Shown here: positions 18,325 to 28,149 of the stretch, one piece after another
Numbering within the stretch: the stretch's first letter is position 1
Layout of the letters: each line of letters opens with the position of its first letter
From: a virus
IMG/VR virus record: IMGVR_UViG_3300032240_001244
Coordinates: 1 to 64,000 of that record
Reading direction: 5' to 3' (one strand)
Length of the DNA: 64,000 nt
Made by a program: the position numbers and the translations under genes
The notes under the pieces: model-generated
What the model was told of the DNA's origin: nothing
Seen by the model: the letters and a program-made list of their open reading frames with translations, nothing else
Databases searched by the model: none

Positions 18325-20187
18325 GTGCCATCATTACAAGATTTATCAAATAATTTAGCAAACTATCGATACTATAGTGGAGTAGGTACATTTAATGCAA
18401 ACAAACTTCCTTTTGGTAAAGATACCCAAGGTGGAGGAGATAGTAGGCAACCGTTTGTAGTTAGAAAGATAGATCAAAGATGGTCCCCATCTAATTTTAA
18501 TGATACTTTAACTCAATTTGGAGCAGTAACAACTGTAACTAGAACTTTAAAAGATGTAGAAAGAATATCTAAATTTTTATACACTACTATACAAGGACCT
18601 TTGTTTTTGTTAAAACAGACAGGGTTACAAAGAATGAATCCTGATACAGAACAATCAGGAAACAAAATAGGTAAATTGAGAACTTATAATCCATTAGGAA
18701 TAAACACTATTGCACAAGTAGCAGTAAATGCTAGTGGAGTTAAATTTACAAAACATGGATTATACCCTACTGTTAGTAAACAAGATTCCTATGAAAAATT
18801 TGCTAAAAAAAGAGATACAGATTATGTAGATAGGTTATATCTTTTAACAAGAGATTTAAGTAATAAAGATAGACGTAATTATATAGAAAAATATATTGGA
18901 GGATCTGAATCTTTTTATGGAATAGGAAAGACTACTATTAATAGATCATACTATACTTTAAATAATGGAGTAGCAGATGACTTTAGCGGATTTATATCAA
19001 TACCAATAACTAATCTTTATAAAATATCCCCTACTATGACTGGTGGAGGAATTCCAACAACTAGGGATATACCTGTAGATCCTACAAAAATTAAAGAAGC
19101 AGAGGGAGAATTAATACCTGCTAATTTAATAGCTCCTGGAGTAATAACTCCTGAAGTTAGAGGCAATACTTACAGTTTAAATAGTACAGAAGATTTTAGA
19201 AAGTATAAAAACGCATTAAATAAAAAGAACGAATCTAAAGGAGCAGAGTTACTTGAATCAAATTACGGTTATTTTAATATAGAAAAAAGAATAGGGGTAG
19301 CTAGAGTCAGAAAACCAGAAGAAAAAACAAATTATACAACACCAGCAGATACCGCAGATAGACTAAATGCTATTGGTTTATATTATGCCGCAGGCCCAGC
19401 AGCAACCACTACAGATGTTAATGGCAAGCCTGTTAATAATAAAGATAATCCGGAAAGCTTTATTCGTGACATTATAAAATTTCGTATAAAGATATTAGAT
19501 AATGATGTTAGACCTGACGCTAAGGGTAATAGTATGGGTGTGTACATAGTGTTCAGGGCTTATATATCAAACATTCGTAGAAACGTAGTGTCTAAGTGGG
19601 ATGCTTACAAGTATGTGGGTAGAGGAGAATCATTTTATGCATATGATGGATTCACAGAAACTATAACATATTCTTTTGTTATAGCAGCATCTTCCCGTGC
19701 AGAGATGAAACCTTTATATCAAAAATTAAACTATCTAATATCTTCAATGACTCCTGATTATAAGGATAATTTAATGAGGGGAAATATAGCAGAATTAACT
19801 ATAGGGGATTTTGTATTGTATCAACCAGGTATAATTACTAACTTTGATATGAACATAGACGAAGATTCTAACTGGGAAATAGCTTTGCAAGAACCTGATA
19901 CAGGAACTACAGGAACCGATACAGATATGCATGAGTTACCGCAGTTAATAAAATGTAATATGACATTTATACCTATATACAATTTCTTACCTAGAAAGTC
20001 TTCTGAAGCTCCGTTTATAGGAATAGATGGATTGTCAGAGAATAAACCTGGCAAACAATGGTTAAGAGGAACTCAAGCAGCGTTAGACAAAGGAAAAGAG
20101 ACAGCATTGGCCAGTTTAAAATCTGGAAAAAAGAAAGGTACTGTGTATGTAGAGCCAGTAGATAAATCTTATAAAATAGGAGAATGA
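18325..20187 (+). CDS. Baseplate/tail structural protein
   Basis: 620 residues from a GTG start 12 bp after the tape measure. It opens with a Gly/Arg-rich segment and then RISKFLYTTIQGPLFLLKQTGLQRMNP. Large Gly/Thr/Pro-rich loops occur in the middle, and a conserved-looking domain at 390-560 contains FRAYISNIRRNVVSKWDAYKY. It overlaps the LysM-like gene by 4 bp. No catalytic motif. It is probably a baseplate wedge or hub component. Confidence 0.6.
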   Translation: MPSLQDLSNNLANYRYYSGVGTFNANKLPFGKDTQGGGDSRQPFVVRKIDQRWSPSNFNDTLTQFGAVTTVTRTLKDVERISKFLYTTIQGPLFLLKQTGLQRMNPDTEQSGNKIGKLRTYNPLGINTIAQVAVNASGVKFTKHGLYPTVSKQDSYEKFAKKRDTDYVDRLYLLTRDLSNKDRRNYIEKYIGGSESFYGIGKTTINRSYYTLNNGVADDFSGFISIPITNLYKISPTMTGGGIPTTRDIPVDPTKIKEAEGELIPANLIAPGVITPEVRGNTYSLNSTEDFRKYKNALNKKNESKGAELLESNYGYFNIEKRIGVARVRKPEEKTNYTTPADTADRLNAIGLYYAAGPAATTTDVNGKPVNNKDNPESFIRDIIKFRIKILDNDVRPDAKGNSMGVYIVFRAYISNIRRNVVSKWDAYKYVGRGESFYAYDGFTETITYSFVIAASSRAEMKPLYQKLNYLISSMTPDYKDNLMRGNIAELTIGDFVLYQPGIITNFDMNIDEDSNWEIALQEPDTGTTGTDTDMHELPQLIKCNMTFIPIYNFLPRKSSEAPFIGIDGLSENKPGKQWLRGTQAALDKGKETALASLKSGKKKGTVYVEPVDKSYKIGE

Positions 20188-20486
20188 GCAGATATTCAAA
20201 CATAAAAGTATTAAAAGATAGTGAAAATAGCAGAAGATACTATAGGGCATCCAAGTACCCGGACATAGCATTTTCTGAGGCAGATACATACATAGAAGCT
20301 GCCTACGGAGATAGACTAGATATAATATCATATGATTATTATAAATCTACAGAATACTATTGGGTCATATTGGTAGCAAACAATCTCCCAGGAGATAGCA
20401 TCTTTATACCCCCAGGAACTCAACTAAGAATACCAGCAGACCTTGGTCAAATATTAGCCGATTATGACTCTCTAAACAGTATATAA
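20184..20486 (+). CDS. Baseplate wedge protein, T4 gp53-like (LysM-like)
   Basis: 100 residues. The segment YGDRLDIISYDYYKSTEYYW, followed by VILVANNL, DSIFIPPGTQLRIPAD and a short tail, is the LysM-like pattern of T4 gp53 and tail X proteins. In T4, gp53 joins neighbouring wedges in the baseplate. It is shorter than T4 gp53 (196), covering mainly the LysM-like part. Translation is coupled to the upstream gene. Confidence 0.7.
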   Translation: MSRYSNIKVLKDSENSRRYYRASKYPDIAFSEADTYIEAAYGDRLDIISYDYYKSTEYYWVILVANNLPGDSIFIPPGTQLRIPADLGQILADYDSLNSI

Positions 20487-20491
20487 TAGTT

Positions 20492-23400
20492 ATGTCCATA
20501 TTTAAAAGCACTTTCAAACCATATGTAGTACGTCAGATTAATACCAGACAGAATCTACTATCTGAAGTAAATAGGCCTGTGGATTTCGCACACTACGTAT
20601 CTAGCAAAGCTCCTTGGATAAGAATGACCTCTCTAGTAGATTATGGACCGGTAGGCAACGAAGGACCGGAACTAGCAAAAAAGTACATACTGATGGGAGG
20701 ATCTTTATACCATACTAGAGCAGGTGGGTATGCACAAAGACGTGGAGTAGGAGGAGCTGGTGCTACCTATGATGGTGATATTGGTACTAATCAATACGGT
20801 ATTCGACCAATGCCTGGTATAACTAGTATGAAAACTAGATCACTAGGAGCGTATGGATCTCTCACAGAAGCTACTATTAAATTTCAAGCTTGGGATGTAA
20901 AACAATTAGAGGATCTTACTGTATTGTTTATGAGGCCTGGCTATAAAGTAGTTTTAGAATGGGGTTGGTCAATGTATTTAGATACATCGGTTAATGGAGA
21001 AAGTTACAAGGCAAAAACAACTACAAACGCCTTGAATCAATCAGCCGGCAATTATAAAACACAGACTATGGTTTTTAATACCATAGATTGTTTTAACAGT
21101 AGTATAACGCAAGATGATCTATATAACCAATTAGATATATTGAGACATAGATATTCTGGAAATTATGACGGAGTTCTTGGATCAATAAAGAATTTTGATT
21201 ATACATTAATGCCTAATGGAGCATATGAATGTACCACAGTCCTTATTAGTATAGGGGATACTATAGATACTATAAGAATGAATGATACTATAGGAGTAAG
21301 TGTAGGCCCTAGAGATGTGGTTAAACTTGAAAATCCAAACGTAGATGATCAGTCTTTAGATACTGTAGATTATAGCGAAATAAAAAGTCAATTTGAGTTA
21401 TTAATGGATGAGTATTGTACTCTAAGTGATGATAATCCTAGGTCTAATTCTCAAAATATAACTGCTATTGATAGCACTATTAGAGACGTAGATAAGACAT
21501 ACATAGATCCTTTCATATATAAGTACAAGTCTGGATTTTCTGTAAGTCCGTCTAATGCATATCTAAGTACAGAAGAAGCAGCAAGAAAAGGACTTCAGGA
21601 AAATATATCTTATTGGGAAGATCCTTATAAAGTTAATAATAATGCAAATAATACTGAAACTTCTTTAGGGGGAAAACCAATTGGGATAAACAAAGAAGAA
21701 CAACAAGCAGCACCAGTATCTCAAGACAATCCGGGGGATAAAAGATCTTATTATTATATACAGTTTGCATATTTGTTGCACATATTAAATGTTTTTAAAA
21801 ATGTATTTGCTTCAAAAGAGCAGACTTTAGTAGATATAGAAATACCAGGAGATCCGTTAAAACCAGATTCTATATCTAATGGATTATGTCAAGCATCTTA
21901 TAACTCTATAAGCATAGATCCAAATGTGGCAATAATAAGAAATAGCAGAGCAAATTTATTCACAGACGTAGAAGGAAACAAAGCGTTTAGACCAGAAATT
22001 TTTAAAACAGAAACACAAGCCGTTTCTGGTATAGTAACAGCAGACTATAACTTAAAAGAGTATCTGTATGGTAATACTAATTTCGGTCAGATAGGGAACA
22101 TATATATTAACATAAAAGAAATAGTATCTATATATAAACAAGAATCAATATCAAATAGAGGATATGTTTATTTAGGAAAAGTTATTAATGAAGTCTTATC
22201 AAGAGCTGCCTTTTCTTTAGGTTCTATAAACGATTTTGATAAGTTTGTAAGAAATAATAAAATTGTTATTATAGACAAACACTATACAGAATTACCGGAA
22301 GATTCCTCATACAACTCTAAATTTAAAATAAATGTATCAGGAAATAACAGTATTGTAAGGAATCACAAAATAGAATCTAAGATATTCCCATCTCAAGCAA
22401 CTATGATAGCTATAGCTGCTCAAGATAGAGAGAATGTATCTGCAATACAAACATCTACTTACAATTATTTAAATAAAGGATTGAAGGATAGATTGTTTGT
22501 TAGCATAAATAATGCAAAAGTAGATACACAAGTATCAGAAATAGTAGCAAAAAGAAAAAAATTATCCTCAATACTATTACTCATACAGTATGTAAATAGT
22601 TATGTTATAGTAAATAAGAGTATAGGGGTGTATTATAATTCTAACATTGTAGCTATGAATGGGTATTTAAATACTCTATTGGTAGAAATGGAAGGAGGAA
22701 CTGATTATAAAGCAGTGGTCCCTATATCAGTAAACTTAACTATTGATGGGTTGTCTGGATTAACTATAGGGGAAATTTTTACTGTTGATAAAAAAGTACT
22801 TCCTAGAGATTATGAGTCAAAACATATTGGATTTATAGTAACTGGCATAACTAACGATATACTTACAAATGGATGGACAACTGAGTTAAGCTCACAAATG
22901 TGCATTTTAGATCAAGAAGAAAAACAGATATTATCTAAAATAAAAGGAGAGGAAGTTTTAAAAGATATATTGGAAGAAGCAGAAAATAAAAAAACAGAAA
23001 ATAGAACTGCTATTATATACTACAACATACTAGCTGCTTTGGTAATGGATTGTTTGTTAAACAGGTATAAAATTGAAACTCCTAGCGGTGTTGTAAGCAT
23101 AAGAAATGCTGCGGATCCTTTATATACAAAAATTGCAATTGGAGAATTTTCTAATGGTTTAGTTGATTTTGATTATGTTTTTAAAGATTTTAGTAGCGCT
23201 TATTTGAGGGCATTTCCACTTGCTGCGTACGATGCAAATAGAAAAATAGACTATAGAAGAGACAATATGAATAACCCAATAGTATTAACTAAGGTTATAT
23301 CTGAAATGTCTCTATATAAAGCCATGGGATCCGTCAATTCCGAAGTAGGTATGGCGTTTAATAATGAAGCCAATAAAGTTATAAGCGGAATACAAACCTA

Positions 23401-23734
23401 TATAATAAATCCAGATCCTACTATATCTGTATCCAAAGCATCTACCTTAGATAAGCTTATATGGTATCCTGTGTTTACCAGAGCTGGTGAGGCAGCTGCA
23501 ACGACTGGGAATGTGATTGGATCTATTTGGGAGTGGGTAAAAGGAAATGGATTTAACTATGATAGTAACATATTAAATGATAGGAATTTTATATATAAGA
23601 GAAATGAAACAGTAAATACAACTATCTATAAAATAGATGTAGATCGTGCTATAGATGTAAATACTGGATTATTAAAAGGACCTATTACTAGTTTCTTTAT
23701 TAGTGGGTATCAATATACAACACCTTCTTATTAA
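20492..23734 (+). CDS. Large baseplate hub-like protein
   Basis: 1080 residues, the largest complete protein in the window. The N-terminal 270 residues form one domain (contains GAYGSLTEATIKFQAWDVKQ). A central region is rich in Asn/Ser. Residues 770-830 read VNLTIDGLSGLTIGEIFTVD and HIGFIVTGITNDILTNGWTT, typical of the late-control/gp27-like barrels that form baseplate hubs. The C-terminus has hydrophobic patches. I infer a hub protein, possibly a fusion of several T4 baseplate functions; no lysozyme motif is seen. Confidence 0.6.
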   Translation: MSIFKSTFKPYVVRQINTRQNLLSEVNRPVDFAHYVSSKAPWIRMTSLVDYGPVGNEGPELAKKYILMGGSLYHTRAGGYAQRRGVGGAGATYDGDIGTNQYGIRPMPGITSMKTRSLGAYGSLTEATIKFQAWDVKQLEDLTVLFMRPGYKVVLEWGWSMYLDTSVNGESYKAKTTTNALNQSAGNYKTQTMVFNTIDCFNSSITQDDLYNQLDILRHRYSGNYDGVLGSIKNFDYTLMPNGAYECTTVLISIGDTIDTIRMNDTIGVSVGPRDVVKLENPNVDDQSLDTVDYSEIKSQFELLMDEYCTLSDDNPRSNSQNITAIDSTIRDVDKTYIDPFIYKYKSGFSVSPSNAYLSTEEAARKGLQENISYWEDPYKVNNNANNTETSLGGKPIGINKEEQQAAPVSQDNPGDKRSYYYIQFAYLLHILNVFKNVFASKEQTLVDIEIPGDPLKPDSISNGLCQASYNSISIDPNVAIIRNSRANLFTDVEGNKAFRPEIFKTETQAVSGIVTADYNLKEYLYGNTNFGQIGNIYINIKEIVSIYKQESISNRGYVYLGKVINEVLSRAAFSLGSINDFDKFVRNNKIVIIDKHYTELPEDSSYNSKFKINVSGNNSIVRNHKIESKIFPSQATMIAIAAQDRENVSAIQTSTYNYLNKGLKDRLFVSINNAKVDTQVSEIVAKRKKLSSILLLIQYVNSYVIVNKSIGVYYNSNIVAMNGYLNTLLVEMEGGTDYKAVVPISVNLTIDGLSGLTIGEIFTVDKKVLPRDYESKHIGFIVTGITNDILTNGWTTELSSQMCILDQEEKQILSKIKGEEVLKDILEEAENKKTENRTAIIYYNILAALVMDCLLNRYKIETPSGVVSIRNAADPLYTKIAIGEFSNGLVDFDYVFKDFSSAYLRAFPLAAYDANRKIDYRRDNMNNPIVLTKVISEMSLYKAMGSVNSEVGMAFNNEANKVISGIQTYIINPDPTISVSKASTLDKLIWYPVFTRAGEAAATTGNVIGSIWEWVKGNGFNYDSNILNDRNFIYKRNETVNTTIYKIDVDRAIDVNTGLLKGPITSFFISGYQYTTPSY

Positions 23735-23742
23735 AATTAATA

Positions 23743-24258
23743 ATGTATTACCCTAAATCAGAAATAGCATTAGTATCAAGTACCACAGGTACACAACTTC
23801 TTGTAAAAAAGACTAAGAAACCATATACAGGGGATTACTATATAACTAATGATGGTAGATTTTTTTCTGGTAAAGAGTATACAGTTACTACTCAAGAATT
23901 AGTACCAATAATAAAAAACTCTATTAAAAACAATGATGTTAAATCTTACGACTTTCACTACGCAATGCCATCTGATGATGATTATAATAAAGGATTCTTT
24001 ATTCGATATACAATAAAAAGAGTAAATAGTGGATTTGAAACTATACTAGAAGTAGACCAAACAGAGTATGAAAGAGCTGTTAAAGATCCCTTATATTCAG
24101 CAGTAAAGTTTTCCTGGAAATTAACAGGACCATTGTACACAACCCAACAAGGAATTCCAGGAATTGTAAACACCAATCAAAAAACATTAGAAGGATTGGA
24201 AAAATCCATACCGGGCATAACAAATTATTTTACAAATTTGGCACAGTACGCAAAATAA
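23743..24258 (+). CDS. Hypothetical baseplate-region protein
   Basis: 171 residues, 8 bp after the hub-like gene. It has an N-terminal YTGDYYITNDGRFFSGKEYT segment and a central beta-rich part, and ends in an Ile/Pro-rich helix. No family recognised. As the last gene of the tail cluster it is likely structural. Confidence 0.55.
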   Translation: MYYPKSEIALVSSTTGTQLLVKKTKKPYTGDYYITNDGRFFSGKEYTVTTQELVPIIKNSIKNNDVKSYDFHYAMPSDDDYNKGFFIRYTIKRVNSGFETILEVDQTEYERAVKDPLYSAVKFSWKLTGPLYTTQQGIPGIVNTNQKTLEGLEKSIPGITNYFTNLAQYAK

Positions 24259-24269
24259 CCTTATCTTTG
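24237..24269 (+). promoter_or_regulatory. Bacteroidota-type promoter (TTTG-N21-TATCTTTG)
   Basis: TTTG 24237-24240 and TATCTTTG 24262-24269, spacing 21. It lies at the junction between tail genes and replication genes and starts a new transcript toward the GTG at 24286. Confidence 0.7.
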
Positions 24270-24285
24270 TACAAAGGTTATAAAA

Positions 24286-25623
24286 GTGTATTACATAATA
24301 GAGACTGAAGAACAACTTCAGAAGTTTTCTACATACGATTTTACTAATTGTTTCATTGATGTAATTCCATCAAACGACAACTGCCACCCTAAACTGGCAG
24401 ACATTTCCTTATTATACATAAAGCCTTTTAGATCCAGAATGGGATTTATTCTATCCCTAGATCACACAGAAGCGTTTTCATTGTCTAAAGACTCTGTAGA
24501 GGCCTTTATAATCAATAAGCTTGGTAATATTTACGCTATTGATGGAAAGAGGATGAGATACTTCACCAAAAGAGATAACGCCTTATATTGTCTTAAAATG
24601 GCCAAGTATTTAGCTACTGGAGAAGTTATAGACGAGTCTAAATTCAATACAACAGCGCACAACTTCTTTTGTCAGAAGTATGAATATCGTTCTGACATAA
24701 ATAAGATTATCCCGATAGCTAAACATTTTGAAAAGTATGAAAAGCTAGTTGCTTCTATTAAGATAGATCAGGCTTGGTTAAAAACTAAGTACTATAAACT
24801 GTACGGAGATATAGCCCCTAGACTATTTAATTCCATCGAATCTAATGGAATTAGTATAAATAATGACGTATTTTTCATTCACTATACTCCAAAAGAGGCC
24901 TTAATGTCGGTTAAATCAGACAAAACCTATACTCAATATAACCTATATACAGCTACAGGCAGACCATCAAATGCATTTAATGGTATCAATTATGGAGCCA
25001 TTAACAAGACTGATGGTAGCAGAAAGTCTTTTATAGCCGGCAAAGATAGATTGGTTGAGTTTGATTACAGTTCGTATCATATTCGTATATTAGCGTATCA
25101 TATCGGATATGCTTTTGACGACGAAGACATCCATACTCATTTAGCCAAATACTATTTTGACAGTAAAGATATTACTAGATCTCAGTATGAAGAGAGTAAA
25201 GGATTGACTTTCAAACTTTTGTACACGGATTCAATTACAGAAGAGGTAAAAGATATACCTTTCTTTGCAAAAGTAAAAGAGTTTAAAGATCATTTATGGA
25301 GTGTTTATAAAAAACAGGGATATATTGAAAGTTTTTTATCAAAAAGACCAATTAGGGGTATAACTTCTAAGACCCAGGTTCTTCCTTTTATTTTACAAAA
25401 CTATGAAACTGAGAGAAATATTCTTGTTTTAAATGATATTTTTAAATATCTTTGCGATAAGAAGTCTAAATTGATCCTGTATAACTACGACTCTTTTCTT
25501 TTTGATTATAGTAAAGAGGATGGAAAACAGGCACTTTGTGACATACAGATGATTCTGGAACAGGATGGGTACAAAACATCTTGTAAATATGGCCAGAACT
25601 ATCAGGAAATGAAGAATTTATAA
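24286..25623 (+). CDS. Family A DNA polymerase-like protein (small, divergent)
   Basis: 445 residues from a GTG start. The C-terminal half has family A palm motifs: motif A as EFDYSSYHIRILAYHI (residues 258-272, compare DYSQIELR), a degenerate motif B (KGLTFKLLYTDS, about 305-316) and motif C as YNYDSFLFDY (compare VHDE). YTATGRPSNAFNGINYG just before motif A is also typical. It lacks a recognisable 3'-5' exonuclease domain and much of the fingers. A full-length family A polymerase lies at 33379, so this is a second, possibly specialised or inactive enzyme (primase-like or repair role are guesses). Confidence 0.65.
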   Translation: MYYIIETEEQLQKFSTYDFTNCFIDVIPSNDNCHPKLADISLLYIKPFRSRMGFILSLDHTEAFSLSKDSVEAFIINKLGNIYAIDGKRMRYFTKRDNALYCLKMAKYLATGEVIDESKFNTTAHNFFCQKYEYRSDINKIIPIAKHFEKYEKLVASIKIDQAWLKTKYYKLYGDIAPRLFNSIESNGISINNDVFFIHYTPKEALMSVKSDKTYTQYNLYTATGRPSNAFNGINYGAINKTDGSRKSFIAGKDRLVEFDYSSYHIRILAYHIGYAFDDEDIHTHLAKYYFDSKDITRSQYEESKGLTFKLLYTDSITEEVKDIPFFAKVKEFKDHLWSVYKKQGYIESFLSKRPIRGITSKTQVLPFILQNYETERNILVLNDIFKYLCDKKSKLILYNYDSFLFDYSKEDGKQALCDIQMILEQDGYKTSCKYGQNYQEMKNL

Positions 25624-25642
25624 AATTTTACCGTTTTTATTA

Positions 25643-25655
25643 GATATTTATATAT
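25643..25655 (+). promoter_or_regulatory. Late-type promoter motif overlapping a start codon
   Basis: GATATTTATATAT runs into the ATG at 25654. If this is a -10-like element, either the transcript is leaderless or the true start is further down. Confidence 0.35.
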
Positions 25656-26088
25656 GCACAATAATATTTTTGATTTAACTTACGATTACTTGAACAAGCT
25701 TTTTTGCACGTTTACAAAAAAAGAAGACTTAAATGTCACCATATCTGATATAAAAACCAGATATGAAGTAATCTATTCTAAAATATTCATACTAGAAACG
25801 GACAATGACAATGAATATGTGTGCACATATAACATTGACAGCGACAATATCAATAAGAATAATGTCCTTCCTAACACAATCCTTATGCACCGCCGTAAAG
25901 AATGCAATGTTCTTTATACAATAAACTCTCTGAATAAGCTTATAGAATCTCTTAATGGCGGAGTTAGGGATAATAATTACAAGGTTAACTGGAAAGACTA
26001 TGAAAATAGCATACTGCTTACCCAGAAAGACCAGTTCGTACAACTTAAGACTAAGATCCACGATATAGTTAATGTGGATAAAAAATAA
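25654..26088 (+). CDS. Hypothetical protein
   Basis: 144 residues, with a mixed helical/beta composition; CTYNIDSDNINKNNVLPNT and MHRRKECNVLYTINSLNKLI are the most distinctive stretches. No family recognised. It sits between the small polymerase and the SSB gene, suggesting a DNA metabolism role. Its start codon lies inside the late-type motif, so the start is uncertain. Confidence 0.5.
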   Translation: MHNNIFDLTYDYLNKLFCTFTKKEDLNVTISDIKTRYEVIYSKIFILETDNDNEYVCTYNIDSDNINKNNVLPNTILMHRRKECNVLYTINSLNKLIESLNGGVRDNNYKVNWKDYENSILLTQKDQFVQLKTKIHDIVNVDKK

Positions 26089-26119
26089 TTTGGAATAGTA
26101 AATATATTCCTTACTTTTG
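26089..26119 (+). promoter_or_regulatory. Bacteroidota-type promoter before SSB (TTTG-N19-TACTTTTG)
   Basis: TTTG 26089-26092 and TACTTTTG 26112-26119. It drives the core replication operon starting at 26146. Confidence 0.65.
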
Positions 26120-26145
26120 TTCTTCACTTTTAAAAAAAACAAGTT

Positions 26146-27018
26146 ATGTCCAAGATTGATTTGATCAAAGAAAGACTGAATAAGCTACAGTCTAAAAACT
26201 CAGGCTCTGCATTTGAAAAGATTGATTTCACAACAATTTTCTGGAAACCAAAGTTAGGTAAGCAAGTAGTTAGGATCTTACCTAGAAAAACAAACAAAGA
26301 CTTCCCATTTTCAGAAGTAAGCTTCCATCAGTACAACATTTTCAAAAAGAATGTTTACAGTCTTGAAAACTTCGGTGAGAAAGATCCGGTAGTTCAATTG
26401 ATGCGTGAACTTTATGATGAGAACACAGAAGAAAGCAAAGACTTGGCTCGTAAGCTTAGGCCTCGTACTAAATTCTTTGCACAAGTATTAGTTCGTGGTG
26501 AAGAAGGTTTGGGTGCTAGACTTTGGGAGTTTAACAAAACTACCTACGAGAAATTGCTTAGCATCATGGCTGATGATGATTTCGGTGATGTATCAGATGT
26601 AACAGAAGGTACTGATCTTACTGTAGAAGGTTACAATGATGTAATTAAGATTGGTAAGCGTGATGTAAACTATGTTGCCGTTAACGTAACTCCAAAGAGA
26701 AACATTTCTTCTATTTCTGAAGATGCTGCTCTGGTACAAAAAGTACTGGAAAATCAAAAAGAGATTACTGAAATTTACAAGAAGTACTCTTATGATGAAA
26801 TTAAGAAGATGCTTCATGATTACATTAATCCACAAGAAGCACAATCTGAAGAAGTCTCAACTCCTACAGTAGAGGCAGCAGCCCCTGTTGCATCAAATGA
26901 TGATGAGGATACTCCACCATTCGATGGTCCTTACAAATCAGTAACTCCTGAAGCAACAGCTCCAAAGCCTAGCTCAGTAGCGTCTAAGTTTGACGATTTA
27001 TTTGGAGAAGAAAATTAA
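26146..27018 (+). CDS. Single-stranded DNA-binding protein (T4 gp32-like)
   Basis: 290 residues, close to T4 gp32 (301). Layout matches gp32: a basic N-terminus for cooperativity, a central OB-like core (FWKPKLGKQVVRILPRKTNKD at its start, ATP-independent binding aromatic residues such as YNIFKKNVY), and an acidic flexible tail ending FDDLFGEEN, which in gp32-type proteins recruits partners. The Cys/His zinc site of T4 gp32 is not seen. It heads an operon with the recombinase, exonuclease and helicase, consistent with the role. Confidence 0.8.
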   Translation: MSKIDLIKERLNKLQSKNSGSAFEKIDFTTIFWKPKLGKQVVRILPRKTNKDFPFSEVSFHQYNIFKKNVYSLENFGEKDPVVQLMRELYDENTEESKDLARKLRPRTKFFAQVLVRGEEGLGARLWEFNKTTYEKLLSIMADDDFGDVSDVTEGTDLTVEGYNDVIKIGKRDVNYVAVNVTPKRNISSISEDAALVQKVLENQKEITEIYKKYSYDEIKKMLHDYINPQEAQSEEVSTPTVEAAAPVASNDDEDTPPFDGPYKSVTPEATAPKPSSVASKFDDLFGEEN

Positions 27019-27030
27019 AAAAAATAACAT

Positions 27031-28149
27031 ATGGCAGATTCAAAGAACATTAAAGGTGCTGTAGCAAGCGCTTTAGGTAAAGGTGTATCCTTTAATTTAG
27101 AGAATTTTAAGAAATCAAAGAATTTAACTGAAAATATCGCCTATAAGAAACAAGAATGGATTCCATTATCAGAAGCTTTTCAACAGGCAATAAGTTTGCC
27201 AGGACTTCCTCATGGGCACGTTATTAATCTTAGAGGTCATAGTGATACCGGAAAAACTACAGCACTTATCGAAGCAGCTGTTAGCGTGCAGAAGATGGGC
27301 AAACTCCCAGTCTTTATCATCACTGAGATGAAATGGGATTGGAGTCATGCCAAGATCATGGGATTTGAAGTAGATACTAAAGTGAATCAAGTAGTAAATG
27401 AGGATACAGGAGAAGTTACTCAAACAATATCTTATGAAGGCAACTTTATTTACATAGATAAGGATAGTATAACTACCGTAGAAGATGTAGCTGCCTTTAT
27501 CATGGATTTACTTGATGAACAAGCAAAAGGAAAGCTTCCCTATGATCTTGTATTTCTTTGGGATTCAGTAGGATCCTTACCATGTAAGATGTCTATAGAA
27601 TCTAACAAAAATAATAATGAGTGGAACGCAGGAGCTATGTCTCAACAGTTTGGAAATTTTATAAATCAAAGAATTGTTGGTTCTAGAAAAGAAAGCTCTA
27701 AGTATACAAACACGCTTATTGCTGTAAACAAAGTATGGGTAGAAAAACCAACTACATATGGTGAGATGCCTAAGCTAAAGAACAAAGGAGGAAACACAAT
27801 GTTCTTTGACTCTACAATAGTAGTAACTTTTGGTAATTCTACTGGAGCAGGTACCAACAAGATCAAAGCCACTAAAAATGGTAAAGATGTTGAGTTTGCA
27901 AAAAGGACTAAGATTGCAGTGGACAAAAATCATATCAATGGTGTAACTACCACTGGTAAAATTATTGCAACTCCCCATGGATTTATCATAGATGATAAAA
28001 AATATATTGACGCTTATAAGAAAGAACATTCAGCAGAGTGGTTGAAAATTCTTGGAAGCGAAGACTTTGATATAATAGAAGAAATAGATAATGGTGATAT
28101 GATAGATAATCATGGAGATGCTACCATTAATAATTTAGGAAATGAATAA
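27031..28149 (+). CDS. uvsX: UvsX/RecA-like recombinase
   Basis: 372 residues; T4 UvsX has 391. Walker A is GHSDTGKT (residues 69-76) and Walker B-like is LVFLWDSVGSL. A Glu follows in FIITEMKW, matching the catalytic region of RecA-family proteins, and loop-2-like VNKVWVEKPTTYGEMPKLKN is visible. It should form filaments on ssDNA and drive strand exchange for recombination-dependent replication. It overlaps the exonuclease gene by 8 bp, showing translational coupling. Confidence 0.85.
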   Translation: MADSKNIKGAVASALGKGVSFNLENFKKSKNLTENIAYKKQEWIPLSEAFQQAISLPGLPHGHVINLRGHSDTGKTTALIEAAVSVQKMGKLPVFIITEMKWDWSHAKIMGFEVDTKVNQVVNEDTGEVTQTISYEGNFIYIDKDSITTVEDVAAFIMDLLDEQAKGKLPYDLVFLWDSVGSLPCKMSIESNKNNNEWNAGAMSQQFGNFINQRIVGSRKESSKYTNTLIAVNKVWVEKPTTYGEMPKLKNKGGNTMFFDSTIVVTFGNSTGAGTNKIKATKNGKDVEFAKRTKIAVDKNHINGVTTTGKIIATPHGFIIDDKKYIDAYKKEHSAEWLKILGSEDFDIIEEIDNGDMIDNHGDATINNLGNE

